64,000 bases of DNA from Kordiimonas sp. SCSIO 12610 (GTDB lineage: Bacteria > Pseudomonadota > Alphaproteobacteria > Sphingomonadales > Kordiimonadaceae): positions 1,560,501 to 1,624,500 of the forward strand of contig NZ_CP073747.1 in NCBI RefSeq assembly GCF_024398015.1, written 5' to 3'. The position numbers were made by a program, and so were the translations under genes. This document shows, one piece after another, positions 17,394 through 26,537 of this stretch. The notes below the pieces were generated by a model. It made no database searches. It had not been told where the DNA came from and saw only the letters and a list, made by a program, of their open reading frames with translations. Positions within the stretch are counted from its first letter, which is position 1; every line of letters begins with the position of its first letter.

Positions 17394-18815
17394 ATGTTTA
17401 GAAACACTTTGTCGTGTAAATTTATGATAGCTTTAGCGGTATTCATATCGCAATTTGCCTTACCAGCAGGATATGCCGACGATCATATTTCCAAAAAATT
17501 GAATGACTTGATCACAACCAGTTATGAGCGAGGGCTCTTTAACGGTAATATTTTGGTGGTAAAAGGGGATCAGGTCTTACTGGAAAAATCCCTTGGGTAT
17601 TTTGACGGAAGTCGATCAAAATTGCTCGATGAAAATTCGGTGTTTAATTCCGGCTCTATTGCCAAGGAATTTAATGCAGTGGCAATAATGATGCTTGTGG
17701 AACAAGGGAAGATCAGCCTTGAAGATACAGTATCAAAATATTTCCCCGACCTTCCTGAATGGGTCCAGACAGTTCAAGTCAAACATTTATTAAATTATAC
17801 AAGCGGTTTGCCGCGCGTTCGCTGGCGGGTTATCAAAAATCATGACGATGCATTTGCTGATTTGAAACAAGTTCAAACTCTTCCATTTGTGCCTGGCGAA
17901 GGGTATCTATATTCAAACAATAATGTGTTTCTTCAGCGAATGATTGTTGAAAAAGTGACAGGCAATTCGTTTGGAGAATTTGCTAAGGAATTTATCTTAA
18001 AACCAGCAGGGATGACGACAGCGCTTGTGGACCCGGTACTTGGTGAAGGCGATGTTCCTGTTGCCTTCAATAATGACTTTAAAAATGATCCGGATTTTGA
18101 TTTGCCGATTAAAGGCTGGGTGCTTGTGACTGCCAAAGACATGGTGGCATGGTTCCGCGCTTTACACAGTCATCGTTTGGTTTCCGAGGCGTCTGTTAAA
18201 ACCCTGTTTGCATCCTATTCGCCGAGGGAACTGGGTGCGCTTGGAAGAAGCGAATATAGTAATGGTGGTACCCTTCAGTATCATCAGCATCATGGTTCAT
18301 CGGTGAATTATGAGGCGCTTGTTACTTACCGTGCTGCCGAAGACACAGCAATCATTTTACTGACGAATAATAAGAACAGAAAACTGTTTGAGCTCACACA
18401 GTCCATTGAAGCCATATTGGATGGGAAGGCCTATCAGGTACCCAAAAAACCAATCAATGTTGCTATTGCAGAAGGGTGTGCAGCTGACGTAAAGGCATGC
18501 CTGGCAAAATACGATGCTTTGAAAGCAAGTGATTTTGATCTGTATGATTTTGAAAACGAAAACGCATTAAACACCCTTGGTTATCAATTGCTTCGAAGCG
18601 ATAACCTGGAGGCAGCGATAGAGGTTTTTAAACGAAATGTTGCTGAATTTCCGGGCTCTGCCAATCCATATGACAGCTTAGGCGAAGCCTATGTTAAGGC
18701 GCGAAATCCTGATCTTGCGCTATTCAATTATCAGAAGTCGTTAGAATTGAACCCTGATAATAAAAATGCGGTTGATATGATCAAGAAAATCAAAGAATGG
18801 GTTCAGTCGCAGTAA
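17394..18815 (+). CDS. Exported serine beta-lactamase-family hydrolase with C-terminal TPR
   Basis: About 473 aa. After a signal peptide ending AGYAD, a PF00144 (class C beta-lactamase/DD-peptidase-like) domain holds SIAK (SxxK nucleophile), YSNNN (YxN) and, in place of KTG, a region around GGTLQYHQHHGSSVNYEA, where a H-x-G motif is expected. The last 100 residues contain a TPR-like pair (AIEVFKRNVAEFPGSANPYDSLGEAYVKARN). This domain order is common in environmental esterases/peptidases and need not mean beta-lactam resistance. In-frame TTG 17376 and ATG 17379 lie upstream; ATG 17394 fits the signal peptide and has GGGGATAGGA before it. It is convergent with the cNMP-FHA gene. Confidence 0.82.
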   Translation: MFRNTLSCKFMIALAVFISQFALPAGYADDHISKKLNDLITTSYERGLFNGNILVVKGDQVLLEKSLGYFDGSRSKLLDENSVFNSGSIAKEFNAVAIMMLVEQGKISLEDTVSKYFPDLPEWVQTVQVKHLLNYTSGLPRVRWRVIKNHDDAFADLKQVQTLPFVPGEGYLYSNNNVFLQRMIVEKVTGNSFGEFAKEFILKPAGMTTALVDPVLGEGDVPVAFNNDFKNDPDFDLPIKGWVLVTAKDMVAWFRALHSHRLVSEASVKTLFASYSPRELGALGRSEYSNGGTLQYHQHHGSSVNYEALVTYRAAEDTAIILLTNNKNRKLFELTQSIEAILDGKAYQVPKKPINVAIAEGCAADVKACLAKYDALKASDFDLYDFENENALNTLGYQLLRSDNLEAAIEVFKRNVAEFPGSANPYDSLGEAYVKARNPDLALFNYQKSLELNPDNKNAVDMIKKIKEWVQSQ

Positions 18816-18827
18816 TTGCGATTTGAC

Positions 18828-19622
18828 CTATTCGATTGGGGTCAGGCTGGCGAGGAAGGTAACTTTACTTCGCATCCCGCCTGTGCCGATTGTGTTTTCA
18901 CCGGCTTCCAAAAGCATCTCGGATTTCTTGCCGTATTTGCTGATGGTTTCACCATTAACCACGGTTCCGTTTTTGCTGCCAAGATCACGGATAACAATGT
19001 CACGGCCGCGCTTGATAAATTCAAAGTGCCGGGAGTCCAAATCTGGTGCGGTTGGTAACGGGATCATCAATGACTGGTTGGTTAAAACAGCCATTTGACC
19101 CTGTGTTCTAGTATTGCCAATGACAAAAGGGAATTCGGTTACACGCACATCAGAGAGCAATTTATCGATTACAAGCGGAGTTACCCCCGAGATAATGGGA
19201 ATACCGTCATGACGCTGACGCTTTTCCTTTCGCACACGCGTAATTAGTTCGGAGTTTTTAACGAGGTCACGCTTGGGTACATAACGTTCGCGCAAGCGGC
19301 CTGATATGGTCATAAGAACGTGTTTTACCAGCGGGTCAGTGAAGCTTCTGCGGAAGGTATCGGCGTCGATGGATATTGCGCGAACTGTGGTTTTTGCACG
19401 CGCTGTTGCTGAGCGTGTAGACTTATGAAGCGCGCTTGTTTCCCCTAATAAATTTCCACGGTCTAAAATGCCAAGATGATGAAACACGCCTTGATCTTGA
19501 CGTAAGATTTCAACCTCGCCGTCCGTAAGCAAATAAACGCTATCGCTTTCATCGCCTTCTTCAAAGATAGTCCGGCCTTCTTTGAATACTATTTCTGAAC
19601 TGTCAAAATTTAAGGCGCTCAT
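18828..19622 (-). CDS. Cyclic-nucleotide-binding domain fused to FHA domain
   Basis: A 264-aa cytoplasmic protein. Residues about 10-115 form a cNMP-binding beta-barrel (GRTIFEEGDESDSVYLLTDG, then GNLLGETSAL as the phosphate-binding cassette, with Glu but no obvious Arg of the classic RTA pattern, although SATARA follows). Residues about 160-255 form an FHA phosphothreonine-binding domain (SRHFEF, RDLGSKNGTVVNG). The fusion suggests coupling of a nucleotide or other small-molecule signal to Ser/Thr phosphorylation read-out, but no kinase is adjacent. It has no DNA-binding HTH. The stop lies 13 bases from the stop of the convergent hydrolase. Confidence 0.82.
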   Translation of the reverse strand: MSALNFDSSEIVFKEGRTIFEEGDESDSVYLLTDGEVEILRQDQGVFHHLGILDRGNLLGETSALHKSTRSATARAKTTVRAISIDADTFRRSFTDPLVKHVLMTISGRLRERYVPKRDLVKNSELITRVRKEKRQRHDGIPIISGVTPLVIDKLLSDVRVTEFPFVIGNTRTQGQMAVLTNQSLMIPLPTAPDLDSRHFEFIKRGRDIVIRDLGSKNGTVVNGETISKYGKKSEMLLEAGENTIGTGGMRSKVTFLASLTPIE

Positions 19623-19772
19623 AGCGTTACTAACCTGGTAATCAATTATATAAATTTTTATATTGATATACCGTGTGCGATCACTGTGAAATTAAACTAA
19701 TTACAGAGTTTGATAAATTCTTGTTGATCGGAAAAATTCAGAAATCCAGTCTTTATTCAGCCTTTGTTCAGC

Positions 19773-20435
19773 TTATGCAATTTGTGGATAGACTGCTTCT
19801 TTACAGAGGTTTAATGCATCCAGAAACATCGCTTCTGTAATTCGGTTGGTATTCACATTATAGCGGGAACAATGATAACTATCGATCAGGAACTTACCGT
19901 CCGGTAGTTCGTGAACTTTGGCGTGCCCAAACGGATAGTCCTTTAATTTAAGGCCAAAATTCCTGATCGCTGTGTCATGGGCAATTTTCCCGAGCGCAAG
20001 ATAGGCCTTTAGGTTTTTCAGCGCTGAAATGCGCGAATTCAGAAATGGGCGGCAGTTATTGACTTCTTCGCCGATGGGTTTGTTTTGGGGTGGAACACAG
20101 CGAACCGCATTTGTAATCATGGTATCGATCAACTCAAAACCATCATCAGGGCGCTTGTCGTACGTACCTTTGGCGAGGCCAGCTTGCTCCAGGCAACTAT
20201 ATAGTAAATCCCCAGCATAATCGCCGGTGAACGGCCGGCCTGTTCGGTTTGCCCCTTTCAGACCAGGCGCCAAACCAATGATCAAAAGTCGTGCGTCATT
20301 GGGGCCAAAGCTTCCAACCGCGCCGTTGAAAAAATCAGGGAATTTCTTTTTATTTTCTTCACGAAATTCAACAAGACGAGGGCATAAATTACAATCCGCC
20401 TGCGGATCAGGTGGAAATGCTTTAGATTGTGACAT
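19773..20435 (-). CDS. Family 5 uracil-DNA glycosylase (UDGb type)
   Basis: A 220-aa DNA repair enzyme that removes uracil and other deaminated bases. CNLC near residue 16, then VRCVPP and NNC, supply the four cysteines expected for the 4Fe-4S cluster. Motif 1, GLAPGLKGANRTGRPFTGD, is the characteristic UDGb form (no catalytic Asp/Asn of families 1-4), and motif 2 is SYHCSRYNVNT, near the C-terminus. The gene is on the minus strand, followed upstream by the NYN-domain gene about 90 bases away. Confidence 0.9.
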   Translation of the reverse strand: MSQSKAFPPDPQADCNLCPRLVEFREENKKKFPDFFNGAVGSFGPNDARLLIIGLAPGLKGANRTGRPFTGDYAGDLLYSCLEQAGLAKGTYDKRPDDGFELIDTMITNAVRCVPPQNKPIGEEVNNCRPFLNSRISALKNLKAYLALGKIAHDTAIRNFGLKLKDYPFGHAKVHELPDGKFLIDSYHCSRYNVNTNRITEAMFLDALNLCKEAVYPQIA

Positions 20436-20523
20436 AAATAGCCTCGACTATGATAGAAAGTGATCAGTTCATGGCCGCTTTTATGGCTTGTATTGGTCAA
20501 AGCGTCAAACAGAAGCTATGATT

Positions 20524-21141
20524 TTATGCATCCTCGTGAGCATAAAAATCATTATCTTCCTCTTCATCAGGCGGCCTATAGCTCTGCTGATTAGGGGTTG
20601 ATTGACCGTCCTTTATAATGCGACCAAAGGTGTTTTCCAGTTGCATTAGGTCAATAAACTGATCGGCTTGCCGCCTTAACTCATCCGCAATCATCGAGGG
20701 TTGAGTTTTATTTGAACTAATAACACTTACTCTTACACCGCGTCTTTGGACCGCTTCGATCAGGCGGCGAAAATCACCGTCACCGGAAAAGAGAACAATA
20801 TGATCGATGTTTTCAGAAATGTTCAGCATATCAACTGCAATTTCGATATCCATATTGCCTTTGATTTTTCGTCTGCCTTGGTCGTCGGTAAATTCTTTTA
20901 CTGGTTTGGTCACCAGTGTAAATCCGTTGTAATCCAGCCAGTCGATAAGAGGGCGAAGAGGGGAGTATTCTTGGTCTTCCAATATTGCCGTGTAATAAAA
21001 AGCCCGGACGAGGCGACCTTGTTTTGAAAAAAAAGCCCTAAGGGCTTTATAGTCGATTTCCATACTTAAAGCGCGGGCTGTTGCATAAAGGTTCGAACCA
21101 TCGATGAATAAAGCAAGCCGCTCTTCAGGGTAAAAAATCAT
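20524..21141 (-). CDS. NYN-domain (LabA/DUF88-like) putative ribonuclease
   Basis: A 205-aa protein with a PIN-like NYN fold: the N-terminal ERLALFIDGSNLYATA supplies the first acidic metal ligand, NMDIEIAVDML the second region, and FSGDGDFRRLIEAVQRRG the conserved GDGDF motif. The RxVRVSVIS strand follows. Proteins of this family cleave RNA or bind it, and in Alphaproteobacteria the gene usually sits next to folK/rpoZ, as here (divergent, 155 bases). The C-terminal 35 residues are acidic and probably disordered (DEEEDNDFYAHED). Confidence 0.88.
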   Translation of the reverse strand: MIFYPEERLALFIDGSNLYATARALSMEIDYKALRAFFSKQGRLVRAFYYTAILEDQEYSPLRPLIDWLDYNGFTLVTKPVKEFTDDQGRRKIKGNMDIEIAVDMLNISENIDHIVLFSGDGDFRRLIEAVQRRGVRVSVISSNKTQPSMIADELRRQADQFIDLMQLENTFGRIIKDGQSTPNQQSYRPPDEEEDNDFYAHEDA

Positions 21142-21296
21142 TAACTCAATCCAATAAAAAGAATATGTACTAGCAACTGATATAAAATAGTATTGATGTA
21201 TAGAGTGCTTACCACTGGTTAATTTTTGGTAAATTTGGGTTGGGATGATGCTTGTACGACCAATTCATGCATTAATTTAAAGTGTGGAATGAATAT

Positions 21297-21851
21297 ATGA
21301 CTACAATTGCTGCACTGGGCGCCAATATTCCCTCAAGGGCAGGGCAGCCCATTGATACGCTTCGCAAGGCTATTACACTAATTGATGAAGCTGGCCTAAA
21401 AGTGCTGGCCGTATCAAAATTCTATGTCACAAAGCCCGTACCAGTTTCAGATCAGCCAGATTTTATTAATTGCGCAGTTTCAATTGAATGCGATTTAACG
21501 GCTAAGCAAATACTCTCCATATTCCATCGTATTGAGGCTGAACTTGGTCGCGAGCGAGGTGAACGCTGGAGCGCGAGGACGCTTGATATAGACCTGATCG
21601 CACATAAAGGACTGATACTGCCTGATCAGAAAAGTTGGAGCGAACTTGCAAACCATAAAGATGCTTCTGTTTTTATTACAGATCCGATGGTCCCTCATCC
21701 GCGTGCGCACAAGCGAATGTTCGTTATGGACCCGATTGTTGATGTGGCACCAGATTGGGTGCATCCTGTATTTCAGAAAACTGCGACTACAATTTTGAGG
21801 GAGTTGGAGAAAGGCAGTGATGAAAAGCCAGTCGTTATCGCCAATTCTTAG
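21297..21851 (+). CDS. folK: 2-Amino-4-hydroxy-6-hydroxymethyldihydropteridine pyrophosphokinase
   Basis: Transfers pyrophosphate from ATP to hydroxymethyl-dihydropterin in folate synthesis. It has the HPPK signature RWSARTLDIDLIAHKG, with the two Mg-binding Asp residues, plus VPHPRAHKRMFV and an N-terminal ALGANIPS (the usual ALGSN substrate loop). The ATG at 21297 (184 aa) is preferred over a GTG five codons upstream. folB and folP are not adjacent. It precedes rpoZ, separated by 113 bases. Confidence 0.94.
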   Translation: MTTIAALGANIPSRAGQPIDTLRKAITLIDEAGLKVLAVSKFYVTKPVPVSDQPDFINCAVSIECDLTAKQILSIFHRIEAELGRERGERWSARTLDIDLIAHKGLILPDQKSWSELANHKDASVFITDPMVPHPRAHKRMFVMDPIVDVAPDWVHPVFQKTATTILRELEKGSDEKPVVIANS

Positions 21852-21964
21852 GCAATATTAGGCGAAAATAGCAGATTCTCGGCTTTACATGCTATAATTT
21901 GCTATGTATAAGCACCCGCTTGTAATACAGTGAAAACTGTTCAGGAATTTTGGAGAAGAATGCA

Positions 21965-22273
21965 ATGGCTCGCGTAACCGTTGAAGATTGTGTTGATAAA
22001 GTCAATAACCGCTTTGATCTTGTATTAAGCGCTGCACAACGTGCACGTCAGATTTCATCTGGTGCACCGCTTCATGTTGATCGTGATAACGATAAAAATG
22101 CTGTTGTTGCCCTTCGTGAAATCGCGGAAGAAAAAGTCGAGCCATACGATTTGAACGAATCAATTGTTCATGGCTTACGTCAGGTAGTAGAATCCGATGA
22201 ACCGGAAGAAGTTGATATGACAATTCTTATGGCTGGTATGGACGATCAGAACCCTGCAGTTTCATCAGAATAA
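21965..22273 (+). CDS. rpoZ: RNA polymerase omega subunit
   Basis: The omega chain promotes beta-prime folding and RNA polymerase assembly and, in many Proteobacteria, forms part of a ppGpp site. The 103-aa protein starts [19 protein letters not shown], the invariant omega N-terminus, with AAQRARQI and [13 protein letters not shown] following. The start at 21965 has GGAGAA 7 nt upstream; a TTG five codons earlier overlaps that ribosome-binding site and is rejected. Its position just before rel is conserved across Alphaproteobacteria and Gammaproteobacteria. Confidence 0.97.
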   Translation: MARVTVEDCVDKVNNRFDLVLSAAQRARQISSGAPLHVDRDNDKNAVVALREIAEEKVEPYDLNESIVHGLRQVVESDEPEEVDMTILMAGMDDQNPAVSSE

Positions 22274-22295
22274 GGCAATTAAATAGTGTCTTTTT

Positions 22296-22324
22296 AAAGC
22301 CTGGCAAAATTGTCAGGCTTTTTT
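22296..22324 (+). terminator. Intrinsic terminator after rpoZ
   Basis: A 12-bp stem with one G-T wobble (AAAGCCTGGCAA / TTGTCAGGCTTT) and a 2-base loop, ending in a run of T. It lies 22 bases after the rpoZ stop and separates rpoZ from rel. Confidence 0.88.
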
Positions 22325-22419
22325 ATTATGTTTTGTCAATCTGTCGTGAATATCCCTTGATACCTGCGAGGAATTTAGCCACATATATCTAAAGATATGT
22401 TTTCGCGTAAGAGGCTTTC

Positions 22420-24576
22420 ATGATTCGTCAATTTGAACTTGTAGACTTGGTCAGAGCTTATGACAAGAATGTCGATGAAGCCCTGTTGAACCGCGCCTAT
22501 GTGTTCGCGATGAAAGCGCACGGCACGCAAAAACGGGCGTCAGGTGACCCCTATTTTTCTCATCCGCTTGAAGTGGCAGGCATTTTAACCTCTATGAAGT
22601 TGGATAGCGATACGATTGCAACGGCACTTTTGCATGATGTCGTTGAAGATACTGTTGCCACTATTCCTGAAATCGACGAGGCCTTTGGGCCAAAGATCGC
22701 TGAATTGGTTGATGGTGTTACAAAACTGTCGAAAATTGAATTGCAGACCGAAAGCGTGCGCCAAGCAGAAAACTTCCGTAAATTTTTGCTCGCGATGTCA
22801 AATGATATTCGTGTTTTGTTGGTGAAGCTCGCGGATCGTCTGCATAATATGCGAACACTTTTCCATATTAAAAAGCGTGAGAAACGCCGTCGCATTTCAT
22901 TGGAAACCTTGGAAATTTACGCACCACTTGCTGAACGTCTGGGAATGAATGAACTGAAGGACGAGTTGCAACATTTGGCGTTGGAGCACTTCGACCCTGA
23001 GGCGATGGAAGCGATAACAACGCGCCTTAATTATTTGATCGAGCAAGACCCTTATCTTGAAAAAGAAACGATTGAAACACTTAGAAACCTACTGAGGGAA
23101 AATGGTGTCGATGCAGAGGTTTATGGTCGGATAAAAAAGCCTTATTCGATATGGCGTAAGATGGAGAACCGTAAAATTGAGTTTGAGCAATTGTCGGATG
23201 TTCTGGCATTTCGGATTGTGGTTCCTGAAGCTGCGGATTGTTATAAGGCGCTCGGAATTGTTCATCAGACCTATTCGGTAATTCCTGGCAGGTTTAAGGA
23301 TTATATTTCGATCCCTAAGCCTAATTTCTATCGTTCTATTCATACAACGGTTATTGGCCCGAATAAGCGCCCGCTAGAAGTGCAAATCCGCACATTTGAA
23401 ATGCATGACGAGGCGGATTACGGCGTGGCTGCACACTGGCAATATAAACAGGGCACCGGTGTTGAAAATGGATCTCAATATCGCTGGATGCAGGAACTTC
23501 TGGACATCAATGCGCAAAGCGATGACGCAGAAGATTTCATGGAACATTCCAAGCTTGCGATGTTCAAAGATCAAGTCTTTTGTTATACGCCTAAGGGCGA
23601 AATTGTCCCCCTTCCAAAGGGGGCAACATGTGTCGACTTTGCTTATGCCGTGCATACCGAGGTTGGGAACCGCTGTGTCGGTGCAAAGGTGAACAGCCGA
23701 ATGGTTCCGTTGAGGAATAAGTTGCAAAATGGTGACCAGGTGGAAATCCTGACATCGAAAGATCAAACGCCGTCGCAGCGTTGGCAAAGTTTTGTGGTAA
23801 CAGGTCGTGCTCGCTCTGCGATCAAAAGATACATCAAAAATAAAGAATATGCCGAATATAGCCAACTTGGCCGTAATTTAATCGAGCGTGCGTGTAGGCG
23901 TAATGGCTATGAATTTTCTGAGACAGTGATTGATGATGCTGCCAAGGTTATGAAGCTTGATGACGCAGAAATGCTCTATACATACCTAGGGCAGGGCGCT
24001 TTGTCTGAGGATGCTGTTTTAAGGTCTGCTTTCCCTGGTTTTCAGGAGGATAAGCGTAGTGATGCGCTACCGTTAGTGCATCAGGATGATGAAGCGATAT
24101 CAGGGGATGTAATTTCTGTTTCTGGAATAAAAGAAGGTACGGCCTTTCATTTGTCATCATGTTGTTCCCCGATAAAGGGTGACAGAATAATTGGTATTAA
24201 ACGCCCGGGACAAGGTGTGCAAATTCATCGGACTGAATGTCCTGAACTTGCGGCCTTTGACGAAATGCCTGAGCTTTGGGTTGATATTGGTTGGAAAACC
24301 AATGAAGACGATGATTTCTATGTTGCTTTGCTTAGCCTTGATGTTGTGAACCAACGTGGGGTTTTGGCTGAAATTGCAAGCATTGTTGCGAAAAATGGTG
24401 GTAATGTTTCCAACCTTATAATCCCGGAACGCGATCCTGAATTTTATGTCATGCATATTGACGTGGAAGTTCGCGATGACGAGCATCTAAAAACAATTAT
24501 GCGAACAATGCGGATTTCAAAACTGGTTTCCCGTGTTGATCGTATTAATCGTCTTGGGGACAAAGAAACGGCTTGA
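22420..24576 (+). CDS. Bifunctional (p)ppGpp synthetase/hydrolase (long RSH)
   Basis: Makes and degrades (p)ppGpp in the stringent response. The 718-aa protein has all four domains: HD hydrolase (HPLEVAG ... ALLHDVVEDT, intact), synthetase with GRFKDYISIPK (the RxKD version found in bifunctional enzymes), TGS (VFCYTPKGEIVPLPKGAT) and C-terminal ACT (VNQRGVLAEIASIVAKNGG). A zinc-finger-like HLSSCCSPIKGD with CPEL lies between TGS and ACT. Alphaproteobacteria usually have this single RSH, called rel, relA or spoT; I give no symbol because usage varies. It follows rpoZ and precedes pyrE. Confidence 0.96.
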   Translation: MIRQFELVDLVRAYDKNVDEALLNRAYVFAMKAHGTQKRASGDPYFSHPLEVAGILTSMKLDSDTIATALLHDVVEDTVATIPEIDEAFGPKIAELVDGVTKLSKIELQTESVRQAENFRKFLLAMSNDIRVLLVKLADRLHNMRTLFHIKKREKRRRISLETLEIYAPLAERLGMNELKDELQHLALEHFDPEAMEAITTRLNYLIEQDPYLEKETIETLRNLLRENGVDAEVYGRIKKPYSIWRKMENRKIEFEQLSDVLAFRIVVPEAADCYKALGIVHQTYSVIPGRFKDYISIPKPNFYRSIHTTVIGPNKRPLEVQIRTFEMHDEADYGVAAHWQYKQGTGVENGSQYRWMQELLDINAQSDDAEDFMEHSKLAMFKDQVFCYTPKGEIVPLPKGATCVDFAYAVHTEVGNRCVGAKVNSRMVPLRNKLQNGDQVEILTSKDQTPSQRWQSFVVTGRARSAIKRYIKNKEYAEYSQLGRNLIERACRRNGYEFSETVIDDAAKVMKLDDAEMLYTYLGQGALSEDAVLRSAFPGFQEDKRSDALPLVHQDDEAISGDVISVSGIKEGTAFHLSSCCSPIKGDRIIGIKRPGQGVQIHRTECPELAAFDEMPELWVDIGWKTNEDDDFYVALLSLDVVNQRGVLAEIASIVAKNGGNVSNLIIPERDPEFYVMHIDVEVRDDEHLKTIMRTMRISKLVSRVDRINRLGDKETA

Positions 24577-24630
24577 TGTGCATGGCTGTAACCTGTAGAG
24601 CGCTGATGCGTAACAAAGTTGGAGTGTAAA

Positions 24631-25212
24631 ATGGATCAACAAGCTGTTCTTGATGAGTTTAGAAGTGTTGATGCCCTACTCGAAGGGCATTTTAAGCTGT
24701 CATCTGGCATGCATAGTAGCGTGTATCTTCAGTGCGCCAGGGTTTTAATGAACCCGGATCGTGCGGCACGGCTTTGTAAGGCCTTTACAGATAAACTACT
24801 TGCTACTGGCGTTGAAATTGATTTGGTAATCAGTCCAGCAATGGGCGGTGTTATCGTTGGCTATGAAGTCGCTCGTCAATTGGGTGTCGACGGCTTTTTT
24901 GTTGAGCGCGTTGACGGAGAATTCGCTATGCGCCGCGGCTTTGCTATTCCAAAAGGCGCTCGTATTCTGATGATGGAAGATGTCGTGACCACAGGCCTGT
25001 CGTCGCGCGAATGTATTAAGACAATCAATGACCTTGGCGGGAATGTAGTTGCAGCCGGTTGTTTGATTAATCGATCAGGCGGGACCGCGGATGTTGGCGT
25101 GCCTTTAACGGCGCTTGCGACCATAAAAGCGCCAATATTTGATGCCGATAATATCCCTGAGGATTTAAAAGATGTTCCAGCGGTTAAGCCAGGTAGTCGA
25201 GGATTGAAGTAA
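24631..25212 (+). CDS. pyrE: Orotate phosphoribosyltransferase
   Basis: Joins orotate to PRPP, giving OMP in de novo pyrimidine synthesis. The 193-aa protein carries the PRPP-binding signature RILMMEDVVTTG and the N-terminal GHFKLSSGMHS, with YLQCARVLM typical of the alphaproteobacterial PyrE. The ATG at 24631 follows a GGAG ribosome-binding site; a TTG at 24619 overlaps that site. Six bases separate it from the DUF2062 gene, so the two are probably translated from one message with pdxJ. Confidence 0.95.
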   Translation: MDQQAVLDEFRSVDALLEGHFKLSSGMHSSVYLQCARVLMNPDRAARLCKAFTDKLLATGVEIDLVISPAMGGVIVGYEVARQLGVDGFFVERVDGEFAMRRGFAIPKGARILMMEDVVTTGLSSRECIKTINDLGGNVVAAGCLINRSGGTADVGVPLTALATIKAPIFDADNIPEDLKDVPAVKPGSRGLK

Positions 25213-25218
25213 CGAGTA

Positions 25219-25791
25219 ATGCTGTTCAGGCGAAGACATAGCCAGACACGATTTAGTAAAGTGCGTGATTTTTTGTGGCCGCGCTCCGGATGGAAGCGTG
25301 CCTCCATCTATATCTGGCATCGTATCGCCCGAATTCCCGATACGTCGCACAGCATCGCTGCGGGCGTAGCATCTGGTATGGCTGTATCTTTTACGCCGTT
25401 TTTAGGACTCCATTTCATTATGGGGTTTGGTGTAGCGTGGTTGACGCGCGGCAACATGCTGGCGTCCGCTATTGGCACGGCTGTTGGTAACCCATGGACA
25501 TTTCCCTTTATTTTTGCCTTAGCTGCGAAAATTGGTTCGGCTATTTTAGGCAGGGATGTGCTTTCTGACGTGCCGATTTGGTCATGGGACGCCTTATTGA
25601 GCGCGCCCTATGATTATTTGGCGTCATTTCTACCGCTTGTATTTCCGTTGATGATCGGGGGTGCCTTACTTGGTGTAATTGTCTGGCTTTTGGGATATTT
25701 TGCGCTAAAAGGTGTATTGGATAGCTACAAAAATGCGCGTGCTGAACGTGTGAAAAAGAAAAGCATGCAGGAGTATAGCCAGAATGGATAA
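25219..25791 (+). CDS. DUF2062 inner-membrane protein
   Basis: A 190-aa protein with a basic N-terminus ([11 protein letters not shown]) and hydrophobic helices at about 55-80, 85-120 and 135-165. The DUF2062 hallmark is the helix/loop [21 protein letters not shown] followed by [17 protein letters not shown]. Function unknown; the gene is conserved between pyrE and pdxJ in many Alphaproteobacteria. Its last eight bases overlap the start of pdxJ, which implies translational coupling. Confidence 0.88.
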   Translation: MLFRRRHSQTRFSKVRDFLWPRSGWKRASIYIWHRIARIPDTSHSIAAGVASGMAVSFTPFLGLHFIMGFGVAWLTRGNMLASAIGTAVGNPWTFPFIFALAAKIGSAILGRDVLSDVPIWSWDALLSAPYDYLASFLPLVFPLMIGGALLGVIVWLLGYFALKGVLDSYKNARAERVKKKSMQEYSQNG

Positions 25792-26512
25792 GTTACGGCT
25801 AGGTGTGAATATTGATCATGTTGCAACGATCCGTAACGCGCGTGGAATTGCGCACCCTGATCCTATTCGTGCAGCGATGATTGCGGTTGACGCGGGCGCA
25901 GATGGAATTACGGCGCACCTCCGCGAGGACCGTCGTCATATTTCCGATGAAGACATCGCTGAATTGTCAGAAAAATTAACCGTGCCGCTTAATCTTGAAA
26001 TGGCCGCCACCGAGGAAATGCTCGAGATTGCACTTCGCCATAAGCCACACGCAAGCTGTATTGTCCCTGAAAAACGCATGGAACTGACAACAGAAGGCGG
26101 TTTGGATGCGGTTGGTCAACATAATCGACTGGCGCCTTTAATCCGTGAACTAAGTGCAGCCAACATCAGGGTTAGTTTGTTTATTGACCCCGATGAAGAT
26201 CAAATACGTGCAGCCGCAGACCTTCAGGCACCAGTAACAGAAATTCACACCGGACTTTACTGTGACCTTGAAGGCGCAGAACGTGCCGCAGAGTTGGAAC
26301 GGATTGAAAAAGCGGTGGCACTCGGGAGTAAACTTGGGCTTGAAATGCACGCAGGTCACGGCTTAAGTTATGAAACAGTAAAACCAATAGCTGCAATTGC
26401 TGGCCTTAGAGAGCTGAATATCGGGCATTTCTTGATGGGAGAGGCTATTTTTGTTGGGCTTGATGCATCGGTTAAAGAGATGCGTCGCTTGATGGAAGAA
26501 GCAAGACAATAG
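25784..26512 (+). CDS. pdxJ: Pyridoxine 5'-phosphate synthase
   Basis: Condenses 1-deoxyxylulose-5-phosphate with 3-amino-2-oxopropyl phosphate, the last step of de novo vitamin B6 synthesis. The 242-aa TIM barrel has [16 protein letters not shown] at the N-terminus, [14 protein letters not shown] (with catalytic His and phosphate-binding Arg), NLEMAAT, and HAGHGLSYE with [10 protein letters not shown] near the end. It overlaps the DUF2062 gene by eight bases. Twenty-five bases later comes rnc; the acpS and lepB genes that commonly lie between them in relatives are missing. Confidence 0.97.
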   Translation: MDKLRLGVNIDHVATIRNARGIAHPDPIRAAMIAVDAGADGITAHLREDRRHISDEDIAELSEKLTVPLNLEMAATEEMLEIALRHKPHASCIVPEKRMELTTEGGLDAVGQHNRLAPLIRELSAANIRVSLFIDPDEDQIRAAADLQAPVTEIHTGLYCDLEGAERAAELERIEKAVALGSKLGLEMHAGHGLSYETVKPIAAIAGLRELNIGHFLMGEAIFVGLDASVKEMRRLMEEARQ

Positions 26513-26537
26513 ATTTCTGAGTTTAAAATAGTACTTT

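Noticed and set aside
17394-18815. Beta-lactamase (resistance) identity of the serine hydrolase
   Set aside because: It has SxxK and YxN but belongs to the broad PF00144 group, with a TPR tail and no KTG; most such proteins are esterases or peptidases.
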